64,000 nt of DNA from Pseudomonas fulva (lineage in GTDB: Bacteria > Pseudomonadota > Gammaproteobacteria > Pseudomonadales > Pseudomonadaceae), in NCBI RefSeq assembly GCF_023517795.1, contig NZ_CP082928.1, forward strand, positions 434,001 through 498,000, read 5' to 3'. Under the pieces are notes generated by a model, which had not been told where the DNA came from, made no database searches, and saw only the letters and a list, made by a program, of their open reading frames with translations. The translations under genes were made by a program, and so were the position numbers. Below, piece by piece: positions 19,568 through 27,442 of this stretch (positions within the stretch are counted from its first letter, which is position 1; each line of letters opens with the position of its first letter).

Positions 19568-22500
19568 GTGCCTGTACTGCGTCTGCCGTCCTTGCCGGCC
19601 ACCGCCGGTAAACAACACTGGGGCAACCTGCCCGGTGCCGCGCTGAGCCTGGCCATCGCCGAGGCGGCCACCTGCGCCAAACGCTTCACCCTGCTGCTCA
19701 CCGCCGACAGCCAGAGCGCCGAGCGCCTGGAGCAGGAACTGAGCTTCTTCGCGCCCGAACTGCCGGTGCTGCACTTCCCGGACTGGGAAACGCTGCCCTA
19801 CGACCTGTTCTCGCCGCACCAGGACATCATCTCCCAGCGTATCTCGGCGCTCTACCGCCTGCCGTCGCTGAGCCATGGCGTGCTGGTGGTGCCGATCACC
19901 ACGGCGCTGCACCGGCTGCCGCCGAAGCGTTTTCTGCTGGGCAGCAGCCTGGTGCTGGACGTCGGCCAGCGCATCAATGTCGATGACATGCGCGCACGCC
20001 TGGAGGCAGCCGGTTATCGGTATGTCGATACCGTCTACGAGCATGGCGAGTTCGCCGTACGCGGCGCGCTGATCGACCTGTTCCCCATGGGCAGCAAGCA
20101 GCCGTTCCGTATCGACCTGTTCGACGACGAGATCGAGACCCTGCGCACCTTCGAGCCGGAGACCCAGCGCTCGATCGACAAGGTGGAATCGATCAAGCTG
20201 CTGCCGGCACGGGAGTTCCCCCTGGAGAAGAAGGCCGTCACCGACTTCCGCGGCCGCTTTCGCGAGCGCTTCGACGTCGACTTCCGCCGTTGCCCGATCT
20301 ACCAGGACCTGTCCACCGGCATCACCCCGGCGGGCATCGAGTACTACCTGCCGCTGTTCTTCGAGGAAACCGCCACCCTCTTCGACTACCTGCCCCAGGA
20401 CACCCAGGTGTTCTCGCTGCCCGGGATCGAAAAGGCCGCCGAGCAGTTCTGGACGGATGCGCGCAACCGCTACGAGGAACGCCGCGTCGACCCCGAGCGG
20501 CCGCTGCTGCCGCCCGCCGATATCTTCCTGCCGGTCGAAGACTGCTTCGCCCGCCTGAAGGACTGGCCGCGGGTGGTGATCAGCCCCGAGGACATCGAGC
20601 CAGGCGTCGGCCGTACGCGCTTCGAGGCCAGTGCCCTGCCCGACCTGGCGATCCAGGCCAAGACCAGCGAACCGCTGGCAGCCCTGCGCCGTTTCATCGA
20701 GGAATACCCGGGCCGCGTGCTGTTCTGCGCCGAATCCGCCGGGCGCCGCGAGGTGCTGCTCGAACTGCTCGCCCGCCTCAAGCTCAAGCCCAGGGAAGTC
20801 GAAGGCTGGCCGCAGTTCTGCGCGAGCAAGGAGCGCCTGGGCATTACCATCGCGCCGCTCGACGAAGGCCTGCAGCTCGAAGATATCGCGCTGATCGCCG
20901 AAAGCCCGCTGTTCGGCCAGCGCATCATGCAACGCCGTCGCCGCGAGAAGACCCGCGACGCCGGCGACAACGTGATCAAGAACCTTACCGAGCTGCGCGA
21001 AGGCGCACCGGTGGTACATATCGACCATGGCGTGGGCCGCTACCTGGGCCTGGTGACCATGGAGTTCGACGGCCAGGCCGCCGAATTCCTCGCCCTGATG
21101 TACGCCGAGGAAGCCAAGCTCTATGTGCCGGTGGCCAGCCTGCACCTGATCGCCCGTTACACCGGCAGCGACGACGCCCTGGCGCCGCTGCACCGGCTGG
21201 GCTCGGAAACCTGGCAGAAGGCCAAGCGCAAGGCCGCCGAACAGGTACGCGACGTGGCCGCCGAGCTGCTCGATATCTATGCACGCCGTGCCGCCCGCGA
21301 GGGCTATGCCTTCAGGGACCCGAAAGCCGATTACGAAACCTTCAGCGCCGGCTTTCCGTTCGAGGAAACACCGGACCAGCAGAGCGCCATCGAGGCGGTG
21401 CGCGAAGACATGCTCGCCGCCAAGCCGATGGACCGCCTGGTGTGCGGCGACGTCGGCTTCGGCAAGACCGAGGTGGCCATGCGCGCCGCCTTCATCGCCG
21501 TGCACGGCGGCCGCCAGGTGGCAATCCTGGTGCCCACCACCCTGCTCGCCCAGCAGCACTACAACAGCTTCCGCGACCGCTTCGCCGACTGGCCGGTGAC
21601 CGTCGAGGTGATGAGCCGCTTCAAGAGCGCCAAGGAAGTCAATGCCGCCATCGAGCAGCTGGCCGAAGGCAAGATCGATATCATCATCGGCACCCACAAG
21701 CTGTTGCAGGATGACGTCAAGATCAAGAACCTGGGCCTGGTGATCATCGACGAGGAGCACCGCTTCGGCGTGCGCCAGAAGGAGGCCCTCAAGGCCCTGC
21801 GCAGCGAAGTGGACATTCTCACCCTGACCGCCACGCCGATCCCGCGCACCCTCAACATGGCGGTGTCGGGCATGCGTGACCTGTCGATCATCGCCACGCC
21901 GCCGGCACGGCGCCTGTCGGTGCGTACCTTCGTCATGGAGCAGAACAAGCCGACCATCAAGGAGGCGCTGCTGCGTGAGCTCTTGCGCGGCGGCCAGGTG
22001 TATTACCTGCACAACGACGTGAAGACCATCGAGAAATGCGCCGCCGATCTCGCCGAGCTGGTGCCCGAGGCGCGCATCGGCATCGGCCACGGGCAGATGA
22101 ACGAGCGTGAGCTGGAACAGGTGATGGGCGACTTCTACCACAAGCGCTTCAACGTGCTGATCGCCTCGACCATCATCGAAACCGGCATCGACGTGCCGAG
22201 CGCCAACACCATCATCATCGAGCGCGCCGACAAATTCGGCCTGGCCCAGTTGCACCAGCTGCGCGGCCGGGTCGGCCGTAGCCACCACCAGGCCTACGCC
22301 TACCTGCTGACCCCGCCGCGCAAGCAGATGACCGATGATGCCCAGAAGCGCCTCGAAGCCATCGCCAATGCCCAGGACCTCGGCGCCGGCTTCGTGCTGG
22401 CCACCCATGATCTGGAAATCCGCGGTGCCGGCGAGCTGCTCGGCGACGGCCAGAGCGGGCAGATCCAGGCGGTCGGCTTCACCCTGTACATGGAAATGCT

Positions 22501-23011
22501 CGAACGGGCGGTCAAGTCGATCCGCAAGGGCGAGCAGCCCAACCTCGACCAGCCCCTGGGCGGCGGGCCGGAAATCAACCTGCGGGTGCCGGCGCTGATC
22601 CCCGAGGACTACCTGCCAGACGTGCACGCCCGCCTGATCCTCTACAAACGCATCGCCAATGCCAGCGACGAGGACGGCCTCAAGGAACTGCAGGTGGAGA
22701 TGATCGACCGCTTCGGCCTGCTGCCCGAGCCGACCAAGCACCTGGTGCGCCTGACGCTGATGAAGCTGCAGGCCGAACGGCTGGGCATCAAGAAGATCGA
22801 TGCCGGGCCGCAGGGCGGACGCATCGAGTTCGCCACGGAAACGCCGGTCGATCCGCTGACGCTGATCAAGCTGATCCAGAGTGCGCCGAACCGCTACAAG
22901 TTCGAAGGCGCCACGCTGTTCCGCTTCTCGGTGCCGATGGAACGCCCCGAGGAACGCTTCAATACCCTGGAAGCACTGCTCGAACGCCTGCTGGCCACGG
23001 TGAAAAGCTGA
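19568..23011 (+). CDS. mfd: Transcription-repair coupling factor
   Basis: Mfd removes RNA polymerase stalled at DNA lesions and recruits UvrA for strand-specific excision repair. The protein has 1147 residues, full length. The order is an N-terminal UvrB-like module, the RNA polymerase-interacting domain (VVHIDHGVGRYLGL region, about 480), helicase motifs with Walker A GDVGFGKTEV and DEEH (IIDEEHRFG), the RecG-like translocation motif after GRVGRS, and a C-terminal UvrA-binding domain. The start is GTG, giving MPVLRLPSLPATAGKQHW as in relatives. It is monocistronic, with its own promoter and a hairpin at its stop. Confidence 0.97.
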   Translation: MPVLRLPSLPATAGKQHWGNLPGAALSLAIAEAATCAKRFTLLLTADSQSAERLEQELSFFAPELPVLHFPDWETLPYDLFSPHQDIISQRISALYRLPSLSHGVLVVPITTALHRLPPKRFLLGSSLVLDVGQRINVDDMRARLEAAGYRYVDTVYEHGEFAVRGALIDLFPMGSKQPFRIDLFDDEIETLRTFEPETQRSIDKVESIKLLPAREFPLEKKAVTDFRGRFRERFDVDFRRCPIYQDLSTGITPAGIEYYLPLFFEETATLFDYLPQDTQVFSLPGIEKAAEQFWTDARNRYEERRVDPERPLLPPADIFLPVEDCFARLKDWPRVVISPEDIEPGVGRTRFEASALPDLAIQAKTSEPLAALRRFIEEYPGRVLFCAESAGRREVLLELLARLKLKPREVEGWPQFCASKERLGITIAPLDEGLQLEDIALIAESPLFGQRIMQRRRREKTRDAGDNVIKNLTELREGAPVVHIDHGVGRYLGLVTMEFDGQAAEFLALMYAEEAKLYVPVASLHLIARYTGSDDALAPLHRLGSETWQKAKRKAAEQVRDVAAELLDIYARRAAREGYAFRDPKADYETFSAGFPFEETPDQQSAIEAVREDMLAAKPMDRLVCGDVGFGKTEVAMRAAFIAVHGGRQVAILVPTTLLAQQHYNSFRDRFADWPVTVEVMSRFKSAKEVNAAIEQLAEGKIDIIIGTHKLLQDDVKIKNLGLVIIDEEHRFGVRQKEALKALRSEVDILTLTATPIPRTLNMAVSGMRDLSIIATPPARRLSVRTFVMEQNKPTIKEALLRELLRGGQVYYLHNDVKTIEKCAADLAELVPEARIGIGHGQMNERELEQVMGDFYHKRFNVLIASTIIETGIDVPSANTIIIERADKFGLAQLHQLRGRVGRSHHQAYAYLLTPPRKQMTDDAQKRLEAIANAQDLGAGFVLATHDLEIRGAGELLGDGQSGQIQAVGFTLYMEMLERAVKSIRKGEQPNLDQPLGGGPEINLRVPALIPEDYLPDVHARLILYKRIANASDEDGLKELQVEMIDRFGLLPEPTKHLVRLTLMKLQAERLGIKKIDAGPQGGRIEFATETPVDPLTLIKLIQSAPNRYKFEGATLFRFSVPMERPEERFNTLEALLERLLATVKS

Positions 23012-23047
23012 AAACCATCAGGGCCGCTTATGCGGCCCTGATGGTTT
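23011..23047 (+). terminator. Terminator hairpin of mfd
   Basis: A perfect 16-base stem beginning AAACCATCAGGGCCGC with a TTAT loop starts inside the mfd stop codon region. The downstream strand ends GGTTTG, so the T run is short, but the stem is very stable. Confidence 0.8.
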
Positions 23048-23110
23048 GTGGCATGGGTGATTGAAGACGTCGCTTAAGCGACTGTTGTAAGGCAGAAGCG
23101 GACATCGAGT

Positions 23111-23180
23111 GTAGGAGGGGCTTTAGCCCCGAGCTTTTTATCAAGGCAAACAAAGAGCTCGAGGCTAAAGCCTCTCCCAC
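23111..23180. repeat. REPIN (two inverted REP units)
   Basis: The left unit GTAGGAGGGGCTTTAGCC and right unit GGCTAAAGCCTCTCCCAC are near-perfect inverted copies separated by a spacer, the paired REP arrangement common in Pseudomonas. It sits in the mfd-nagZ gap, where mfd and nagZ converge. Confidence 0.82.
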
Positions 23181-23224
23181 GAGTTACACGACCGGCCGCT
23201 CCCGCCACTAAGCGGTAGTTCGCC

Positions 23225-24235
23225 TCACTCCACCAACTGCGCGGCCCGCAACGCCGAGAGCGCCTGCGCCCAGCGCGGATTCTGGCGATAGTCGACACCA
23301 GGGAAAGCGCGACGGCGCATACGCGCCAGGCCCTTGGGCGCCACCACCTTGAGGCGCTGCGCCGCCGACAGCGCCAGCTCCGCCGCCGCCCGGTCATTGC
23401 ACACCAGGCCCATGTCGCAGCCGGCAGTCAGCGCGGCCTCGATACGGCTGGCCGCATCGCCGACCACATGGGCGCCGGCCATCGACAGGTCATCGCTGAA
23501 GATCACGCCCTCGAAGCCCAGCTCGCCGCGCAGGATGTCCTGCAGCCAGCGGCGCGAGAAGCCGGCCGGTTGGCTGTCGACCTGCGGGTAGATGACGTGG
23601 GCCGGCATCACCGCGGCCAGGTCGCGGCTCAGCGCCGCGAAGGGCCGCAGATCGTTCTGGCGGATTTCCTCCAGACTGCGCTCATCAAGGGGAATCGCCA
23701 CGTGGGAGTCGGCCTCGGCCCAGCCATGCCCGGGGAAATGCTTGCCCGTGGCAGCCATGCCCGCCTCCGCCATGCCGCGGATAAAGGCACCGGCCAGCTG
23801 CGTGGCGCGCTCGGGGTCGCCCTCGAAGGCGCGATGGCCGACCACCGCACTGCGCCCGTGGTCCAAGTCCAGCACCGGGGCGAAGCTCAGGTCCAGCCCC
23901 ACCGCCAACACTTCGGTGGCCATCAGCCAGCCGCACTGGCGCGCCAGCTGCTCGGCACCGGCGCAACCGGCGATGGCCCGCATCGCCGGTAATTTCACGA
24001 AGCCCTGACGCAGGCGCTGCACACGCCCGCCTTCCTGATCCACCGCCAGGAGCAGGTCGGGACGCACCGCCCGGATGGATTCGCACAATTCCCGCACCTG
24101 CCGCGGGCTGTCGATATTGCGGGCAAAGATGATCAGGCCACCGACCTCGGGCTGGCGCAGCAACTGGCGATCCTCGGCGGTCAGCCAGGTACCGGCGATA
24201 TCCACCATCAGGGAGCCATACAGGGGAGTCGTCAC
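23225..24235 (-). CDS. nagZ: Beta-N-acetylhexosaminidase NagZ
   Basis: Cytoplasmic glycoside hydrolase family 3 enzyme that removes GlcNAc from anhydro-muropeptides during cell wall recycling; in Pseudomonas this influences AmpC beta-lactamase induction. It has 336 residues. The family motif KHFPGHG follows TG in the first half, with SDDLSMAGAH further on; both are diagnostic of NagZ. I chose the GTG at 24235 because AAGGA lies eight bases upstream. The region before psrA contains only a GC-rich hairpin. Confidence 0.94.
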   Translation of the reverse strand: MTTPLYGSLMVDIAGTWLTAEDRQLLRQPEVGGLIIFARNIDSPRQVRELCESIRAVRPDLLLAVDQEGGRVQRLRQGFVKLPAMRAIAGCAGAEQLARQCGWLMATEVLAVGLDLSFAPVLDLDHGRSAVVGHRAFEGDPERATQLAGAFIRGMAEAGMAATGKHFPGHGWAEADSHVAIPLDERSLEEIRQNDLRPFAALSRDLAAVMPAHVIYPQVDSQPAGFSRRWLQDILRGELGFEGVIFSDDLSMAGAHVVGDAASRIEAALTAGCDMGLVCNDRAAAELALSAAQRLKVVAPKGLARMRRRAFPGVDYRQNPRWAQALSALRAAQLVE

Positions 24236-24300
24236 AACGGAATTCCTTGAAGATAGGCATCACGCCCAATGGCCATCTGACAATGGCGCGACAAAGGGTT

Positions 24301-24320
24301 CCCGTCGCACGGGCGACGGG
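24301..24320 (-). terminator. Possible hairpin terminator after psrA
   Basis: A perfect eight-base stem CCCGTCGC / GCGACGGG with a four-base loop lies 70 bases past the psrA stop. There is no T run, so its terminator role is uncertain. Confidence 0.35.
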
Positions 24321-24389
24321 AGCCAGCCGCTACGACAGGGCGCGATAAAGGGTGGTAGCTTAGGGGCAGCCGAGGCCCACCGACAAGCC

Positions 24390-25094
24390 TCAGGGCTTGC
24401 TGATGGGTGGACCTTTGTGACGGGGAATCAGCTGCGCCGATGCCAGACGCGGATCGGTCACCCCGCTCTCCGAGCGCATGCCGGCCGCCAGGAACGGCAC
24501 CATCAGGCGCATCACCTGTTCGATCGAGGTGTCGACTCCGAAGTCGCTCTCGGCCATGGCACGCAGCGCCTTGATGCCGGACATGCTGAACGCCGCCGCA
24601 CCAAGCATGAAGTGCACGCGCCAGAACAGCTCCAGGGGCGGAATACCGGGTGCCGCTTCGTGCACCAGGTACATGTAGCGGCGAAATACCTTGCCGTAGA
24701 CCTCTTCGAGGTATTTGCGCAGGTGGCCCTGGCTCTGGCTGAATGCCAGGCCCAGCAGGCGCATGAAGATCGACAGATCGTTGCCGCTGCGCGGCTTGAC
24801 CGCCAGGGCCTGCTCGACCAGCAACTCGAGCAGTTCCTCGAGGCTGAAGGTCACGCCGGGCTTGCTCTGGCGCTTGTCCAGCTCACGCTCCAGGCTGGTG
24901 CAGAATGGCCCGAGAAAGCGCGAGAACACCGCCTGGATCAGGGCCTTCTTGGAGCCGAAGTGGTAATTGACGGCCGCCAGATTGACCCCGGCCTTACTGG
25001 TGATCAGGCGCAGCGACGTTTCGGCAAAGCCCTTCTCCGCGAACAACTGCTCCGCCGCGTCGAGAATGCGTTCAACGGTTTCCGATTGCGCCAT
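24390..25094 (-). CDS. psrA: TetR-family fatty-acid-responsive regulator PsrA
   Basis: PsrA represses itself and beta-oxidation genes, activates rpoS in Pseudomonas, and is released from DNA by long-chain fatty acids (known for the family). It has 234 residues: a TetR helix-turn-helix (about 8-55; LITSKAGVNLAAVNYHFGSK) and a helical ligand domain. I chose the ATG at 25092-25094, giving MAQSETVERILDAAEQ; the longer frame runs back through the operator. Two PsrA-type palindromes lie 13-40 bases upstream. It diverges from lexA. Confidence 0.95.
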   Translation of the reverse strand: MAQSETVERILDAAEQLFAEKGFAETSLRLITSKAGVNLAAVNYHFGSKKALIQAVFSRFLGPFCTSLERELDKRQSKPGVTFSLEELLELLVEQALAVKPRSGNDLSIFMRLLGLAFSQSQGHLRKYLEEVYGKVFRRYMYLVHEAAPGIPPLELFWRVHFMLGAAAFSMSGIKALRAMAESDFGVDTSIEQVMRLMVPFLAAGMRSESGVTDPRLASAQLIPRHKGPPISKP

Positions 25095-25107
25095 GACATC
25101 CACCAGA

Positions 25108-25134
25108 CAAACAAGTGTTTGAAACATACGTTTC
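25108..25134. promoter_or_regulatory. Two tandem PsrA operators
   Basis: CAAAC-AAGT-GTTTG (25108-25121) and GAAAC-ATAC-GTTTC (25121-25134) are perfect palindromes that share one base. Both match the published PsrA consensus (G/C)AAAC-N2-4-GTTT(G/C). Their place just before the psrA start fits autorepression. Confidence 0.85.
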
Positions 25135-25282
25135 AGCGCGTGCCACTGTCAAGTCGCGCAGGGCGTATTCTGGCTGCTCAGTCACCATTTGGCGAGCGCG
25201 TCGCACGTCACCGCCGCCCGCTACCCCGGGGTACCGGTCATCCGCTGCCTGGCCCTCTATCGACACGGCGGGCATCAACCGA

Positions 25283-25334
25283 TTGCCAAGCACGACTTAC
25301 TGTATATAATCCCAGTCACTGTATAAAAAGCCAG
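25283..25334 (+). promoter_or_regulatory. lexA promoter with two LexA (SOS) boxes
   Basis: A -35 TTGCCA (25283-25288) and a perfect -10 TATAAT (25305-25310) are spaced by 16 bases. SOS box 1, CTG-N10-CAG at 25300-25315, overlaps the -10. SOS box 2, CTG-N10-CAG at 25319-25334, covers the transcription start. Both have the TA-rich centre of LexA sites. Confidence 0.9.
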
Positions 25335-25344
25335 AGCGCCTCAC

Positions 25345-25956
25345 ATGATCAAGCTGACGCCCCGCCAAGGCGAAATTCTCGCCTTCATCAAGCAGTGCCT
25401 GGAAGACAACGGCTACCCGCCAACCCGCGCGGAGATCGCTCAGGCCCTGGGCTTCAAGTCGCCCAACGCGGCCGAAGAACACCTCAAGGCCCTGGCACGC
25501 AAAGGCGCCATCGAGATGACCCCGGGCGCCTCCCGCGGCATTCGCATTCCGGGCTTCGAGCCCAACCAGGAAGAGGAAGACGGGCTGCCGGTGATCGGTC
25601 GCGTCGCCGCCGGTGCGCCCATCCTGGCGCAGCAGCATATAGAAGAGGCCTGCCGGATCAACCCGGACTTCTTCCGCCCCAAGGCCGACTACCTGCTGCG
25701 CGTACGCGGCATGAGCATGAAGGACATCGGCATCATCGACGGTGACCTGCTGGCGGTGCATACCACCAGTGAAGCGCGCAACGGCCAGGTGGTGGTGGCG
25801 CGCATCGACGATGAAGTGACGGTCAAGCGCTTCAAGCGCGAAGGCAATACCGTGTGGTTGCTGGCGGAAAACCCGGAGTTCGCGCCGATCGAGGTGAATC
25901 TCGAGGAGCAGGACCTGGTCATCGAAGGTTTGAGTGTCGGCGTCATCCGCCGCTAA
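25345..25956 (+). CDS. lexA: SOS repressor LexA
   Basis: Transcriptional repressor of DNA damage genes, inactivated by RecA-stimulated self-cleavage. It has 203 residues. The N-terminal winged helix (about 1-65) is followed by the cleavage site Ala89-Gly90 (in RVAAGAPI) and a peptidase domain with Ser124 (GMSM) and Lys161 (VTVKRF). All catalytic parts are intact. The ATG is ten bases after the second LexA box, and sulA follows 11 bases after the stop, so the two form an SOS operon. Confidence 0.97.
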   Translation: MIKLTPRQGEILAFIKQCLEDNGYPPTRAEIAQALGFKSPNAAEEHLKALARKGAIEMTPGASRGIRIPGFEPNQEEEDGLPVIGRVAAGAPILAQQHIEEACRINPDFFRPKADYLLRVRGMSMKDIGIIDGDLLAVHTTSEARNGQVVVARIDDEVTVKRFKREGNTVWLLAENPEFAPIEVNLEEQDLVIEGLSVGVIRR

Positions 25957-25967
25957 TTGGAGGCGTC

Positions 25968-26423
25968 ATGCAGTTCCCCCAGTCGTTGAGCCGTAACCAG
26001 CTGCCCCTGTTCGATGCCTTTCTGGCCTCGACCCTCGCAGCTGTAGAGGAACCAGCCAGCCAGGAAGCCGCATTCAGCGAGGTGTCGCTGCGTGGTGCCG
26101 CTGGGCATTGCCTGACGCTACTGGCGCCCATGCTGCGGGAACTGAGCGAGAAGGATGACGAACGCTGGCTGACCCTGATCGCGCCGCCCGCCAGCCTGAC
26201 CCAGAGCTGGCTGCGTGACGCCGGCCTCAACCGTGAGCGCATCCTGCTGCTGCAGCCGCGCCGCAACCAGAGCCCGCTGCAACTGGCTCAGGAAGCCCTG
26301 AAGCTTGGCCGCAGCCACACCGTGGTCAGCTGGCTGCACCCCCTGCCCCAGCAGGCACGCCAGCAGCTCGAAGCAGCGGCGCACACCGGCAAGGCGCAAA
26401 GCCTGAATATCAGCCTGGGTTGA
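25968..26423 (+). CDS. sulA: SOS cell division inhibitor SulA
   Basis: SulA binds FtsZ and blocks septation while DNA damage persists. It has 151 residues, typical of the Pseudomonas protein. The region SEKDDERWLTLIAPPASLTQSWLRDAGLNRERILLLQP is RecA-fold-like and family-characteristic. I chose the ATG at 25968, preceded by TTGGAGG; the longer frame runs back into lexA. Co-transcription with lexA from the SOS promoter explains its damage induction. A strong terminator follows. Confidence 0.93.
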   Translation: MQFPQSLSRNQLPLFDAFLASTLAAVEEPASQEAAFSEVSLRGAAGHCLTLLAPMLRELSEKDDERWLTLIAPPASLTQSWLRDAGLNRERILLLQPRRNQSPLQLAQEALKLGRSHTVVSWLHPLPQQARQQLEAAAHTGKAQSLNISLG

Positions 26424-26456
26424 GGTATCGGCGGCGAGCAAGAATCCGATAGAAAG

Positions 26457-26486
26457 CAAAAGGCCAGCGAATCTGCTGGCCTTTTG
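26457..26486. terminator. Bidirectional terminator after sulA
   Basis: An 11-base stem AAAAGGCCAGC / GCTGGCCTTTT with a six-base loop has an A run on the left and a T run on the right. It can stop lexA-sulA and the converging small gene at 26517. Confidence 0.9.
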
Positions 26487-26516
26487 TTTATCTGGGTACG
26501 CTCAGGCCACTGCCTG

Positions 26517-26756
26517 TCAGTGAAGCACGCGCGGCTGCTCGTCTTCTTCGTGCTCGAAATCGCCCTCTGCCATTCTGCCCGCCATCTGCACGCCGACATT
26601 GAGCATCGCCTTGGCGACCTCCACATGCTGGCCCTGCAGGAACGCCTTGGCATCTTCGGAGAAGTCCAGCACCACCAGTGCTTCCTCATCGTCGGCGCGA
26701 CGCAGGGCGATGCGCCCATCGGGCAGTTCGACGATTTCAAGGAAAGACGTAGGCAT
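26517..26756 (-). CDS. Conserved small protein of unknown function
   Basis: Protein of 79 residues with an N-terminal FLEIVELPDGRIALRRADD and a segment AFLQGQHVEVAKAMLNVGVQMAGRM, ending acidic and histidine-rich. There is no signal peptide or membrane span. The start at the ATG 26754-26756 gives MPTSFLEIVEL; codons further upstream do not look coding. From memory, a similar small gene sits at this place in other Pseudomonas, next to sulA and topA. I recognise no function. Confidence 0.8.
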   Translation of the reverse strand: MPTSFLEIVELPDGRIALRRADDEEALVVLDFSEDAKAFLQGQHVEVAKAMLNVGVQMAGRMAEGDFEHEEDEQPRVLH

Positions 26757-26868
26757 GACTCGGATTCTCCACGAAAGGCCGCCCAGTGTAACAGCGAGCC
26801 TGGTTGATCGCTTGGCGAAAAAGCCGCCAATTGCCGAACGGGCGTTCAATCAAGGGCAAGCGGCGCGA

Positions 26869-27390
26869 TTACCACTCGCTGAGGCCCTCACGAAAACGCT
26901 GGGCCAGCGCCTTGAGCGCCTGCCGCCAACCTTCCAGGGTTTCGCGTTCGAGCAGCGGCGGCTCGTCGCCCAGACTCACCGCCTCGATCAGCGCGGAAGT
27001 GCTGGGATCGCCCTTTGGCTCTCGCGGCTGACGTGGCGGCTTGAATAGCTCGGCATGGGCGGCCAGCAGCTGCCCCAGCCAGGTCTGCCGGTTTTCGGCC
27101 AGCTCGACCAGTTCCGCCAGCTCCGGGCTTGGCGCCCCGCTCAGGCTCTGGCGATCCAGCAGCACTTCGGCACGGGCAGCGCTGCTGTTGGGCAGACGGT
27201 AGAAGCCGGCGATCTCATGGCACAGCCCGAGCAACGCACCGTACAGATGAAACAGCGTGGCTTCGCGTTCGGCCTGTATCAGCGCCTGGGCATTCATTGC
27301 CCGCCCCTCTTCAGCCTTGCGCCAGGACTCCAGGGAGAGGCCAGCGTAGAAGATCTTCTGATTGGTCCGGGTATACAGTTCGCCAGCCAT
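26869..27390 (-). CDS. Conserved hypothetical protein (DUF6586-like)
   Basis: Helical cytoplasmic protein of 173 residues. The N-terminus MAGELYTRTNQKIFYAGL and the segment ATLFHLYGALLGLCHEIAGFY are conserved in Pseudomonas proteins of this position. I chose the ATG at 27388-27390; the longer frame adds 14 residues without a better ribosome site. It lies 52 bases after the topA stop on the same strand and may be co-transcribed with topA. Its function is unknown. Confidence 0.8.
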   Translation of the reverse strand: MAGELYTRTNQKIFYAGLSLESWRKAEEGRAMNAQALIQAEREATLFHLYGALLGLCHEIAGFYRLPNSSAARAEVLLDRQSLSGAPSPELAELVELAENRQTWLGQLLAAHAELFKPPRQPREPKGDPSTSALIEAVSLGDEPPLLERETLEGWRQALKALAQRFREGLSEW

Positions 27391-27442
27391 ATGCACTCTC
27401 CAGATAGCCTCGGGTGCGCGCATGACGCGCACCGAGCACGGA

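Noticed and set aside
19487..22741. Open frame of 1084 codons on the minus strand opposite mfd
   Set aside because: It is the antisense shadow of mfd in GC-rich DNA. Its composition (Gly, Ala, Gln, His, Val rich, no domains) is typical of such shadows, while the plus frame encodes full-length Mfd.
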